From contig NC_081409.1 in NCBI RefSeq assembly GCF_030272615.1, positions 914,543,340-914,607,339 of the forward strand: a stretch of 64,000 nt of DNA, read 5' to 3'. Below the pieces are notes generated by a model. That model ran no database searches, had not been told where the DNA came from, and saw only the letters and a program-made list of their open reading frames with translations. Source of the stretch: Cryptomeria japonica (Eukaryota; Streptophyta; Pinopsida; Cupressales; Cupressaceae). The position numbers and the translations under genes are program-made. Positions 23,791 through 35,458 of this stretch are shown one piece after another. Positions within the stretch are counted from its first letter, which is position 1; each line of letters begins with the position of its first letter.

Positions 23791-25448
23791 TGTTTCTTAT
23801 GGAGCTAATGATGGTGTTGAATGCACTCATGTGCTTCCAAAGGAAGAGCAAATGAAAATTGAAGATGTTAAACAAGAGGAAAAGGTTAACAGATTTTTGG
23901 ATGGAGATTCATGTCATTAATCTAAAAATATTGTAGCTAAGGATGAAGTTCCTAATGACCAAGAGGCTGTCCTATTTTGTGAGTTTAAAATATGCCCAAA
24001 TGATGACATTCAAGGGGCATATTTAGAGGACCAATCATAAATTTCATTTCAGAATAATGGTGTTGAGACTCATAGTTTTAAGAATGAGCTTGACCAAATT
24101 CTGAAAGTCTTTGAGCAATGTCCTAAATTGGAATTTTCAAATTTAGGACAACAAGATTGTTGGTCTAAGTTGGAAAAAGGAAATACTTTTTAGATTGTTG
24201 ATAACCCATTGTTTGAGATGGGTATAGTGAAAACATGTGACAATCCACTTTTTAAGTTGGAAGATGGAACATCACTTGGTTCTAGCCTTGCACTTGGTGA
24301 AAATAACAATGTGTGGAAACCAAGAGAAGAATCAAGATCTAAGTTGGATGATACTTGGAGCTATGGTGAGCACTTTTTGACTAAACCAAGTAATCAACCC
24401 CTTAGCACTTGGGATCCGAGTGTGATGGTACCTAGCGATGACAAGGAACCTGTGTGGGATGAATTTCCCTTTGACTCTAATGAGGCTCAAAAAACAGATT
24501 GTGTTGTAGAGTTAAAGGACCATATGGTTCTTGATGATGAAAAGTTTAAAGAATTTTTGAAATACAAATCTGATTTACCTATTCATGAAGTTGGTGGTAA
24601 AAAAAAACTTGAAGATCTAGTAGAATATACTCCTCTTTATGATATTGAGCAATTGCAGCTAGTGGGTGGTGAAGAAAAGGAGTCTTGGAGCAACTTTGCA
24701 GGCAGCAAAGACAAGAAACAAAATTCTGATTTTCAGTTACAACCAATGACCAATACACAACCTTTAAATGTTCACGAGTGGAAGGATAAATTCATGAGGT
24801 CCTTTGAGAATGAGGTGCGTGTTCTATTTGGGTTTGACCATACACATAGTTTGATAGAAGAACTCTATTGGAAGGCTCAAATTGAAGAGAGATGAAAGGG
24901 AGTTACAGATGAAGTTGGTCTCCCCAATCTGCAACTCATCAAAGACTCTTTGGAGACAATGAAATCAAAGTGCATACAATTGATCACAGATCGTGATTAT
25001 GTCGTCGAATCTGCAAAGAAGATCCTTAGTGCTTTCCAAGGAAAAGAGAGAAAAACTTGAAGAGCTTACTCTTGAGCTTGAGTCAACAAAGGACATGTTA
25101 GAAAATACTCAGTTGGTTGTAATGGAGGTAGAAGATCGGTTTGCTGATTTCAAACATTTAAGAGAGCAAGAGAATAGAGAAATGACCAAGGAGGTCAATT
25201 AGGTAATGGAGGAGCTTGATTGCATTCAGGAGGAGTATGATCTTGCTCTTTGTCCCCAAAGATCAGAAAAAGTGATTTTGGAGCAAAAGAATGTTTGGGT
25301 GGAACATGACTCTGATAGTAATCAGCAGGTTGATAGTCAGTTGTTTGATGCAGATGCTGATTGGACATTTGTTAATCCACTTTTCAAGTTTGATGTGGGA
25401 ATTCCTTTTGACTTTAGTGATGAGGGTGGATCACATTGCAGAGTCTAG
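23708..25448 (+). pseudogene. Long acidic reading frame of unknown origin inside the non-autonomous element
   Basis: Plus-strand frames continue with few stops from 23708 to 25448; the longest uninterrupted is 24209-24895 (228 codons). Composition is acidic with many Asn, Ser and Trp. A motif is repeated: VDNPLFEMG, CDNPLFKLEDG (near 24190-24260) and VNPLFKFDVG (near 25370). A coiled-coil-like stretch lies at about 25040-25200 (KREKLEELTLELESTKDMLE). I do not recognise a family. It could be an extra ORF proper to this element lineage or host sequence captured in place of pol. Several stops make this copy non-functional. Confidence 0.55.
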
Positions 25449-26533
25449 GATCTAGGTGCAATTTACAACCATGAGATATTGTTTCAAAATTGGAGCATTG
25501 ATCAAATGCATACTCTTGGGCATCTTCTTTGGAAAAGAATGGATCAGATTTTTCAGATGTGGGCTTTTTGATTGGTTGCAAATTAACCACTTCACTTTAT
25601 GGTTTTCTCTCATTCAGGAGAGTTGGTGCAATATCTTTGGTCATGCAAGTAATGGTTTTCAATTGGGGATTGCTTGGAGGTGTTTTCCAGCCTTAGATGT
25701 GAGCAAATGTGTTGTTTTGGATGAGGATTTCCTATGTTGCAGCAGTTGTTCATCTACTTGGATGTTGATTTTCCTAAAATCATATCTCAAGTCGATCATT
25801 TCAGATTTGGTGGGTTGTTGGTGTACTCTTTTTCAGACTTCACGGTCTCCTGGCAGGACGGGTTTACGGTCTCAAGTGAGAGGGATGGTGAGATGGGGCA
25901 ATCAGTATCTGTGTATGGGAAGTGTTCAAGCTCTAACTATAGGTTATCCTTATGCCCTTTCTTCTTCTTATGTTTGGGACAACAAACCTTTGCTTTCTAT
26001 GGTTCATCATTATGAGGTGCTTGGAGTGGGAACTATAAGAGATTTCAAAAGTCTCCATGGTTGTATCAGAATAATTCAATTGAGGCCTAGTAGATTCATG
26101 TGGAGTTATGAGAATGAGTTTGTTCAGCTCCTGCAAAGGACACCTTGGGGAGATATATTGTGGATTTTGATTGTGAGCTGTGTTGACTTTATTTCCTATT
26201 GCCCAGGCTTGTGATAGATAGTGGCACTGTTAATATTGATTACTTAGAGCCTTATGGGCATGAGATGCTGCATGATATTGATTTCAGTCCTCCAGGGATT
26301 TTCAGTTTGAGTATCATGGATGGTAATATTTTGGAGTTACAAGGGAGGTTAGTGCAGTTTTGGCATGATGTTTTCATTGATATGATCTGAGTGGCGCAAC
26401 ATTGGCATTGTGGGTTCTTCCTGAGACTAACATGGGACTCTGGGCTCATACTTGCTTGGGTGTGGATCAGTTTAAAATTTTCTAGAGTTGTGGTGGCATT
26501 GCTTGAGGACAAGCAATTTTGGGAAGGGCAGAT
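25449..26533 (+). other. Internal region before the 3' LTR, no domain recognised
   Basis: A 252-codon frame (25456-26214) is open, but its Cys/Trp/Phe-rich composition does not look like a conserved domain and I treat it as chance or decayed sequence. The region ends in the polypurine tract. Confidence 0.45.
26505..26533 (+). other. Polypurine tract
   Basis: GAGGACAAGCAATTTTGGGA, then AGGGCAGAT, lies immediately before the 3' LTR. GAGGACAAGCAA just upstream of the tract is a common arrangement in plant gypsy elements. Confidence 0.8.
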
Positions 26534-28926
26534 TGTAATGTCCCCTTCTCCGTAGTGATTAATTCAATTGGTCGTTAGCCTAGTTCGGAGTCCCGTAGGC
26601 TAGTCAGGAGCAAAAATTAGGGTTTCCTATTTTCTAGGAGGATTCTTTGGTGTTTTCAAGGGGTTAATGTGGGAGTTTGATAGTTTGGATTATGGATTCC
26701 TTTTAGGTTTTTAGAGAGCTTCAGGATGGTTCGACATGCATCTGCATCGGGTGACTTTTTCCAGACTTACTATTTTTAGCAATATGCTATTTTTAGTAAG
26801 TACTCTTTTTAGCAGTTCTATTTTTAGTAGGATGTCAACAGGCCTGTTTAGATGCCTATTTTCGACAGGTCAATTTGAGCAGTTGGTATTCCAACATTTT
26901 TTGGTGCTATTTTTGGCAAGGATTATGTAGCTCAGTTCAATGGCTATTTCTGGTAGTATTATTTTGGCAGGATCCTGTATTCACTCAGATGACTATTTTT
27001 ACCAGTTCAGTTCAGAGCCCCAACTCAGTTCAATTTTGGTGATTTCTAGCACTTCAATCTCCAACTCAATTTGGCAATAATCAGTATTTGAGGAGAAGGT
27101 ATTTTTAATATATTGATACCTTAGGCATGAGGTATTAATATTTGATTATTTTATGGATGGACAAATTAAGAAGGGAGAAAATATTAATTTTATCCTAAGT
27201 CTATTTGGGCGAAATTTGCATATGACTTCAAGGGGGTCATCATGGTATTAATAATTAAATTATAACTCAAGGCAATTGGGGCGATTTTCTAAGTACATTG
27301 CCTTCGTAATATTTTTTATTTGGAAGTCATAGTTGGGTGCCCACTTTACACTTTATTTTATGACACTTATATTTATTAAAAAGGGCGATTTTAGGTGAAT
27401 GTAAATTCAACAAACTTGTGCAAGGAAACGAAATGAAATGCAATGCCAAATGTGGATGAAATGGAATGGCATTTGGTTTGGGTGTATTTGGAGTGCATTT
27501 GAATTTGAATTTGATTGGCAAAAAGTTATAGATAAGTTTCTTGGGCTCTCATTTTGGTATCCAAGAATTTTTATAATGAAATGTTGTCGAATAGAGAGTG
27601 AAAGCTTTAGGGGACGCTTACCTCCTAGCCATAGCTTGATTTCTTGCTTGCAATACAACAACTAGTCAAGTCAGAGACTACTCTTCATTCAGAGGAGTGG
27701 ATTGAAGATAATGCTGTAGATTTATATATTAGATTTCTGATTTTTGGGAGTGTTGTAGTGTGTTCTTGTTGCTAGTCGTGGAGTGTGCTGAAGTCGATTT
27801 TGGGTTGCAGGTCTTAGTGTATCATTCTCCTCGTTCTAGGTATTTCATCTATGTTTCTTTATGGTTTAGGCGATTCATTTTTCAATTTTATAGAGCTTAA
27901 AATGGTGTTTTGAATTTTATTTTTGCAAAATCGTACCTTAGCTGGTCGTACCATGTGGCTGAGTGCTTTGGAATGCGTGCATAAATTATTGGGGTCAGTT
28001 TGCCATGTTTTGTTGTCCTAGAAATGATCGCCTACCTCCTAGTGATCATTTGCTTTCAGTTTCATGTTATTTGGTTAAGAATTGGGTGAGTTGTGAGTGT
28101 TTTAGTGGGATTTGGTGTTGTTGGTCTGTGTGTTTTCAGCGTGCGGGGAGTATATCAGAATTAGAGTTTTTGGTGTTTAGAGTTGGTTTTGGGGTGTGTG
28201 AGTTCATTGGTGTGAAGAGAAAGGACTTGGTTTCATTTGTAGTTGTTGGTCAAGTTATTGCACTTGGTTCATCACTCTTATATGCTATGATTCATATTGT
28301 AATGCTGGTAGTAGTACTAACAACAGTTTCTATTGTTCTTTCTTGTCCCACTGCATAAGTGGAGGAGGCTGGCCTTGCCACCTATCTTTGGAATAGTGAT
28401 TTCCCTTAAATTGTAATCCATATTGTGCATTGTAAAGCTGGTTAGTAGTACTAACAACTATCTAATTGGATTATTGCTCTTAGTCCCACTGCATAAGTGG
28501 AAGAGGCTGTCTTTGCCGCCTATTTTTAAATATTGTAATACTGTCCTCCCGTTGCATAAGCGGTAGAGTTGATTGCAATTTCATTTCTAGTCCTCCCGCT
28601 AAACAAGCGGATGAGTGATTGCATTATTCAGTTCTTTAGCTTGTCCTTTGCTAGTTTACCGCCAAGTGATTGCATTGTTTTCATTATCTTGTAGAATAAG
28701 TGGAAGGGATTGGCCTGCTGCCCGAAGATTGTAATCATTTTCAGTTATTGGCTTCTAACGATCCCCTCGACACTGTATTCTCTCACCCTCCCAGATTGGG
28801 CTCTCAATGATCAGAAAGTGGAGGGTTACTTTCAGTAGCATTTGGTTTTCATTTCCTAACCATAACAAGTGTTGTATTGAATGTAATTGTGGAAAAAAAT
28901 TTGGAAAAATTAAGGGGGATATTACA
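26534..28926 (+). repeat. 3' LTR (2,393 bp)
   Basis: It begins TGTAATGTCCCC and ends GGGGGATATTACA. It is colinear with the 5' LTR throughout, with many substitutions and a few small indels. It carries the second copies of the CTATTTTTAGCAG and CCACTGCATAAGTGG arrays. Confidence 0.9.
28348..28620. repeat. Palindrome array in the 3' LTR
   Basis: Palindromes at 28348-28362 and 28486-28500 read CCACTGCATAAGTGG. At 28549-28563 the unit is CCGTTGCATAAGCGG, where the left LTR has CCACT...AGCGA. At 28606-28620 it is CCGCTAAACAAGCGG. A fifth copy near 28690 has lost its left arm. Confidence 0.75.
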
Positions 28927-28931
28927 GTGTT
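28927..28931. repeat. Target site duplication GTGTT, right copy
   Basis: Identical to the pentamer at 20667-20671. The interrupted outer LTR resumes immediately after it. Confidence 0.85.
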
Positions 28932-29376
28932 CCTTTCAACAATTTGTGCACTTTTGTATCTTGCCCTAAGGTTGTGCACCTTAGTCTTCCAAGCCTTTCA
29001 AGGGCAGCGAACTTCTTGGCCTTGCGCCTAAATTTTGTAATCAGTTATTCATATTTTGTATGATTCTCACCATGGTTTTTCCTTGTTTAGGATTTTTCAC
29101 GTAAATCTGGTGTTCATGTGTGTGTGTTGTGCTTTGTGCTTTTATGTTTCATAATTGTAGTAATTAGTTAATTTAGTTTTGAAGTTTAATTGATCAGAAG
29201 TAAAGTGTTTTAAGGTTTAGACTGATTCACCCCCTCCTCTTAGTCCTATGTTGTGTTCAACAATTTTCAATACACATGTGTTGTAATGGGTGTCTAAGTG
29301 ATGTCTTCCATTAAAGAGAGGATTAAACTAGCTTTTAGTCAACATTGAAGGCATTATTAATGTGGAAGGATCTATG

Positions 29377-30787
29377 TGATGGTATGATGAAAGAATAAGG
29401 ATCCGGTCAACTACTGAGAGGGGGGGTGAATAAGTAGATAGAAAAACTGACAATAACTTTCACCAATCTCAGAATCAACCTCTCAAAGTAAACTATAAAT
29501 TGACAAGTTAAACCACTGAACTATAAATGCAATATCACTCTCAAGTTTAACCGGTTGACTGTTACAACATATTAACAGTAAAACAACTTGAATCTCACAA
29601 ACATCCAAATACTTTACTGACATAAGTAAAACCTCATTTCAGATTGCTGCCGGTTAATCACAACTTATCAAAGTGGATAAAATAGTTAAGCAAGTCAACC
29701 ATAATAAACATAACCACAAAAACATTCACCACTTGACACAATATTTTTGATGTGGAAACCCAAATGGAAAAAACCACGGTGAGATGAGACTCACAAGTTA
29801 ACTATTTGAACTCTTCTGAAGTTCGCCCTGTTAGGAGCCAAGCCTGTTAAAGCTTTTACAAAAAGTACTGTTAAGAACAGATCCTGTTAGGGACCACCCG
29901 GTTAAGGGATTGACTATAGTGCCCTATTAGAACCAATACCCTATGAGGAGTAACCTCAGTAGAGGATTTGAAATCCAAGCTAATGGACCACCTAGTTAGA
30001 GGATTTGAATAACACTAAGCTTGTTAGAGCTTACCCAGTTAGGGGATTTTACTATTGTAATTGTTAGAAAACAACATGAGTTTTCTGATCTGTTTGAATA
30101 GCACTACACTTGCTTGTTCAAATCCTTTTCATGCTCCTATATACCTTTACACAAACTGCAGATACATCATCTGGTTTGGCAACCACACACTCAACTAAAA
30201 ATTTGCCAACTCTGAAACAAAACAACTCATCGACCTTCTAAAAAAATCATTAGGTCGATAATACAACAAAAACCTAATTCTCTCATAGAGATTACAAACA
30301 AGTCGGTTCAAGTATGACCATTGGATTATATTAAAAATCTCTGCACATCATTCAAGATAGCCTCGACCGCTCCTTGATCACCGCTTCATCGAACTCAGTA
30401 ACTCATCATGCATTTTGCATTACATGCAATATACTTGCTCATTCCCAAGATAAAAACCGTTATCTCAAGGCACCAAAAACACTTTGAAACTCTTCTCATA
30501 CAACATGCATACGTGTCATAATCATTACCGCTCATCATCAAATCATAAACCAATATAACAACTTCATCGGTTAGGGTTTATCAAATCAACAGGTAGGGTT
30601 TACCGGTTCACCTCTCCAATACTCAGCAATATTGGTTCACTCCACAAACTCACCTACCAGTTACAGTTCCCTTCATTAGCTCTTCCTACCAGTTACAAAA
30701 TAATATTATAACAACATCATTATCGGTTAATTGACATTAATGACAACATAACATTGCATTAATGCAATCTTCATGCAAATGCCAACA
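29377..30787 (-). mobile_element. SIRE-like solo LTR with CTATG target duplication
   Basis: On the minus strand it begins TGTTGGCATTTGCATGAAG and ends past TTCACCCCCCCTCTCAGTAG and GGATCCTTATTC. It is 1,411 bp and flanked by CTATG at 29372-29376 and 30788-30792. A TATATAGGAG-type box lies near 30138. Repeated CCTGTTAGGGA-like phrases occur at 29830-30050. No internal region is attached, so it is a solo LTR. Confidence 0.85.
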
Positions 30788-30798
30788 CTATGATGGGT

Positions 30799-31951
30799 GA
30801 AAAATTAGGGTTTTCACTATAGAAGGATAAAACCGCTAATTTTACCATTACATTAAAAAGAGGGGTGAAACCCAATAGATCTAGTCACAAACCAAAAAGA
30901 TGAGGACTGGATGCTGATTGGATGTCAAGGGAGCTGATTTGTTTACCCTCTTTTGAGAGTTGCATTGCTGAAATTAAGATAAAGTGTTGAAAATGAAGGT
31001 AAAAATGTGGAAACAGTGAGGTATAGACGCAGGATTGAGAAACACACCTGGATCTGAGGATTATAAGCAGATTTAGATTTGATCCCCAAAAAAGCTCCAA
31101 AAATGTTGGGCCAAAATTCCCGTCGCTCTGGTCCTCTTGCACGCCAAAGGGGGTTGATTCATCTCCGTAAATAATGCCTATTCTGAAGATCGTACTCCGT
31201 ACCTATTTCCTACACATAGAAAGAAAGAGAAATAGGTTGGGAATAGAGGTTGCCTAAGTCAAACCCCAACTTTGGAGTTAACCATGAAATAGAGATGAAA
31301 GATAATTGAATTATTGTAATTGAAGATTCTTCTTTTGAGGGAGATGTTGAATAATGACCGAAAACCAAATGATATACCTCTATGTGAAGTTTTGTTTGTC
31401 TCCACACATGATTAGGGTTTCATGAGGTCTTTGACAAAATAGGATGTGAATCTCCACTTCAATGCTTGAATCTTGACTTTGTTTCTACTCCTAAGCTTGA
31501 AGGAAGATGAATCACTTGCTCAATTGCTTGAATGCTTAAATGCTTGAATGCTTGATCCCATGTGTGTGTTCTTGTTGATGTGTTCATCAAAATGAGAGGG
31601 GAAAGCCTCCTTTTATACTTTCCTGTCAGAAAACTTGCTAATTTCCCGACATGAGCGGACACAAAGCTAGAATTCTCGCTAAATTTTGAAATAGGGAAAA
31701 GGGTTTGAAATAGGTCCCAATTTAGGGAGGCGTGGCGCCTTGGTCCTAATTAGGACCAGGGTGTGGCACTTTGGTCCTACCCCAATTTAGGGCTAGGATA
31801 AGATTCCAAATTGATGTAAAAGTAAAAAATATAGTCATACTTAAGTGATATGAGAAGAATCAAGTCTTGATCAGGCCTAGGGGTGCAAACGCTAAGGTAT
31901 GGACCCAAATGGGATCAAAATTGTACAGGGGTGCAATTTTAGGACGATACA
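30799..31951 (-). mobile_element. LTR family member 1 (TGTATCGTCCTAAAATTGC type)
   Basis: On the minus strand the block begins TGTATCGTCCTAAAATTGC at 31951, has a TATAAAAGG box at about 31611-31617 and repeated GCTTGAAT phrases at 31525-31556. It shares with 33681-34821 the phrases AAAGAGGGGTGAAACCC, GTCAAACCCCAACTTTGGA and CACATAGAAAG. The left end near 30799 is approximate. No target duplication was found. Confidence 0.7.
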
Positions 31952-32998
31952 AGATCTAAAAGTAGGTTAATAGTGTGTCCATGAGTGGTTTCATTTATGT
32001 AAGGTGATAATATTTTGATGACCATCGAATGTGTGTTCATTGTTATCAAAGGCTGATAGATTTTGACTCTATAATGGAAAAGGCACCAGTCTAGTGTGTT
32101 CCTCTTGTGCAAACCCTATAAGGAATCACAAATTTTAAATCTAAAATAATCTTTTACTTTCTTGTTTTCTATTCTATTCTTTTCTTTCCTATTTCACACT
32201 TGAGCTAAATGAGCTATCAAAGGATTTGAAATAATTCATGCCAAATAATGTTAATCCTCATAGATTGTGTGAAATTTTATCTATTTTAGCATCATTGGTG
32301 TCTTGAAATATCAAAAAATGATGCTTAATAAGGGGTAGCCACCTAAGTATTATAGAGGCTAAAGTGTAGGGGAAATGGATGTAGATTCATTCTCTTGTTC
32401 ATTGGCCAAGTTCTACATTAAACGCGAGCATAAGATATGACATATCTTTAGGGTTTAGTGATCCATTGATTTGGTAACCAACAAGATCTAAGAGAAATTT
32501 TATAAAAGAACTTCAAGGTGATCTATAACAGATTTATTGCAGACCTTTGAGGTGATTTATAATAGACCTTCAAAGTGACTTATAGCATATTTGTAGCAAA
32601 CCTTCAAGGTGATTTATGACATATTTGTGAAGGGGAGTGCATGCAAATTTGAGAAGGAAGGTGTATGAAAGAAGTTGTATAATCCAAGAGCATATTTATC
32701 AAAAAAATAATATGTACAATTATATTTCATAAAGACTTCATCATCCATTAAAGAATAAGTATTTTGAGGAGAATAATTACTCATTTGGAATTTAGTGCCT
32801 CCCAAAAGGAAGCGATTGACGTCTCTTGAAGAATAAGTATTTTGTATTGGTGCCTACAAATTGTACAAGTGGGAGTTGGTGTCTCCAATGGGTGTGCCCA
32901 TAAATCATTTAAATTGAGATTGGTGTCTCATGTGAGTTGGTGCATGCAAAGCTTGTAAAAAGAATTTTATATAAGCAATATTTTGTTGTGGTTTTTTC
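31952..32998. other. Non-genic DNA with short degenerate repeats
   Basis: ACCTTCAAGGTGATTTATGA-like units recur about four times at 32508-32635. A GTGTCTCC-like phrase recurs at 32870-32935. No coding frame was recognised. Confidence 0.5.
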
Positions 32999-33694
32999 TC
33001 AAAAGGATTTCCAAGCAAGGAGAGGTATCTTGTCTTTATTGTGAACGTTTTCAGACCATAGGAATGACCTAAGAGTATATTTTAAATCATGTAGATCACC
33101 CTTAGGAATATTTAAGATAAATATCAAATAAATAGGGATTGCATATAACACTGATTTAATCATGGTGATCTTTGCATCCAAAGTTATCCATTTATACTTC
33201 TAGGATAGAATCCTACTTGAAATTGAGGAGGTTATTTTACTCCAAAAATTATGCTTTTCAAAACTTGAGAAAAAGGGGACACCAAGACACTTGCAGGGGA
33301 AGGTATCCAATTCAAAGTTCCATAATATAAGGAGTCTTTGTTGGACTAGAAGTGCAACATTAAAAAAGAAGACTTTGGATTTGGCATCATTGATCATTTG
33401 ACCAGAGGAAGTAGAATAATCTGATATGACTTTCTTGATTGCACAAGATTGATCAAACTTGGGGCAGCTAATTATCTCCAAACCTTGAATGTTTACCAAG
33501 CCATCATGAATACCCTTGCATTCTTCACTATTATACAATTTGCAATTCCCTTTGTTATTTGTAGATGCAATTCCAAAAAAATCATTAACTCCTAATGTAG
33601 GAATTTGTAAAGCAGAAAAATCGAACCCTAGTCGTTCTCCCCTCCCCAACTCCGAGGAGAGAGAAGGGAGGTCACTAGGGTTGATGGTTTTCAC
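32999..33694 (-). pseudogene. LINE reverse transcriptase C-terminal fragment
   Basis: Minus-strand frames read CAIKKVISDYSTSSGQMIN, DAKSKVFFFN, CKCLGVPFFSSFEKHNFWSK (33200-33450) and, after a stop, DAKITMIKSVLYAIPIYL and LRSFLWSENVHNKDKIPL (32999-33181). This is the region downstream of the RT catalytic box in plant L1 elements. It is a short, stop-interrupted piece with no ends visible. The N-terminal part of the frame (33500-33694) is only doubtfully LINE. Confidence 0.75.
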
Positions 33695-34821
33695 TTAGGA
33701 GGGACTTTACATTCAAAAGAGGGGTTGAAACCCACAAGATCCAATCCCACACAATGCAGGATTGGATTCTAAATGAGTTTCAAGGGTTAAGACATCAAGG
33801 ATACCCTCTTTTGTAAAGAAATGTAGATAGAATGATTGAACTAGGAATGCATGTAAAGTAAGAAAGATTCACTTATAAACAGAGATAGGGATACGGGATG
33901 AAGCTGCGGACTTGGAATTAGCAGTAAAATGTTGAGACGGTGTTGTTTTGCAAATTTGAGCGAAAGTTGACGGGACGATGGTGCCCGGCGTGCACACGGT
34001 CCTTCGAAAAATCCGCGAAACGAAGGGGGATCTGTTCGTCTCTGACAAGGATTCCAGATCTTCAATTACAGCCGCGTACCTGCAACCTACACATAGAAAA
34101 GAGAGGACGATTGGGGGGTTAGGGATTAGGGGTTTGCCTTTAGGTCAAACCCCGGTTTTGGAATTAACCAAGAAATGAGAATGCTGTAAGTGTAAATGTT
34201 TGTAATGTAAACGAGTATTGATACCTTGTTGTAAGAATGTTTGTATTCTTACATGCGAAGGTGTAATGTATGTAGTAGGTTGTATGTTGTATGTGATCTC
34301 CTCTTCAATGGTTGAATCCTTGTCTTGAATGCAACACTTAGCCTTGAATGGAGACTTAGAATACTCAATTGCTTGAAGGAATGCTTGAATGCTTGAATGT
34401 TTGAATGTTTGAATATCGCTTCCGCGTCTTGCTCACATATGTCCTCCTTTTTCCTTCCTTTTTTCCTCCTTTTCTAGGAGAGGAAAAGTAGTTTATATAC
34501 TTGTCAATTAGGGCTGATAGACTGATTTTCCCGACCTTAGGCCGACCTAGAAACAATATTTTCCAATTTGCAAACTTAAAGACCCGATGCCCAAAAGGAG
34601 ACCGGGCCCAAAATAGGGCCAGGGACCAGGGCGCTGGGCGCCATGGTCCCACCTCCTGGGACAGCAGGGTGCAAGGAGGGATCAGGCCAGGGTGCAGAAA
34701 AATGCAGTTTTTGATGTCACAAGCAGGTTTCGGGGTCTCCATTCAGGTTTAACATTGCATCGCCATCGTGAAGACCCAAATGCAGTCGAAATTGCAAGTG
34801 TCGCAATTTTAGGACGCTACA
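33681..34821 (-). mobile_element. LTR family member 2 (TGTAGCGTCCTAAAATTGC type)
   Basis: On the minus strand it begins TGTAGCGTCCTAAAATTGCG at 34821 and has a TATATAAA box at 34493-34500. It is colinear with 30799-31951, including the GGTTAATTCCAAAACCGGGG and CTTGAATG-repeat portions (34378-34412). It is more GC-rich than member 1. The end near 33681 is a guess and no target duplication was seen. Confidence 0.7.
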
Positions 34822-35458
34822 GAATTATATTGCTTAAAAAGTTCATATCAAGTCTTATCGCCTCTAATGATTCTAAAACTCTAGTACCAATATACAATGA
34901 TCTAAAATTGATAACATTTTTCCCTATCAAATAGAGAAAGTAAGAGAATTATACATAAAATAGTTCCACTTTATTTACAACATTTGTAGCTTCTTTTGTA
35001 AGTCATTTTGACTAATTAGGGTCATTGAATTCTAACTTTTATGGTGGTAAACACACCCAAAGGACATTGCTTGTGTAACATCTAACCTTGCATTTGATTC
35101 TTGTGGCACTTTTCCCTACATTGCCTTAATGTTACTCTTGGTGAATCTTTTGGTGAAGTTTGTTACTCTTGTCCTAATATACTTTCAACAACATCAAACC
35201 TTGAATGAACCTTATAGATAATTCCTTATATTGGAAACTTAATATTATGAATTGTGTTGTCCTCGTTTTTGTTTTGAGTGAAAACAGAACAACCTCTATG
35301 GATTTTTCATAATCCGTCCTCTTTTCTTTCAAAGTCAAGAAAATGAGATAGTTTGGTCATCTCATTCATCCTCTAATATGTTTTATTCGATGTAGAAATT
35401 CCCTCATTGAGTTAAAATTTTAAAATCCGAACTTAAAAAGTGAACTTTCCTATTTTGG
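34822..35458. other. No gene recognised
   Basis: AT-rich sequence between the LTR and the hairpin array, possibly the leader of the element to the right. Confidence 0.4.

Larger units (their letters stand above)
20672..28926 (+). mobile_element. Complete non-autonomous LTR retrotransposon, 8,255 bp
   Basis: Two long direct repeats (20672-23116 and 26534-28926) flank a 3.4-kb centre. A tRNA-iMet primer site follows the left LTR, a polypurine tract precedes the right one, and GTGTT duplications lie outside. The inside has a gag-like start but no protease, RT, RNase H or integrase that I could find. That fits a gypsy-type non-autonomous element (LARD or TR-GAG class) that depends on a partner. 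The LTRs differ at roughly one base in ten in the part I compared, so the insertion is old. It landed inside an older SIRE-like LTR. Confidence 0.9.
18247..29262 (+). mobile_element. Old SIRE-like LTR split by two later insertions
   Basis: Three separated pieces read as one plus-strand LTR. The start is at about 18247-18481 (TGTTATATTGTCATTG; TTGTTGTCATTGATG near 18278). The middle is 19741-20666, with a TATATATAGG-type box near 20430. The tail is 28932-29262, with a TTTTTCCTTGTTTAGG-like phrase, GATTCACCCCCTCCTC and the end TTCAACA at 29262. The first gap holds a minus-strand LTR, the second a complete 8.25-kb element with a GTGTT target duplication. The order of the pieces and the LTR-type ending support the join. 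The start is approximate and no outer target duplication was found. Confidence 0.6.

Noticed and set aside
25456-26214. A 252-codon open frame in the non-autonomous element
   Set aside because: The composition (Cys, Trp, Phe, Ile) and lack of any motif suggest chance, and it is shifted from the more coding-like frame upstream.
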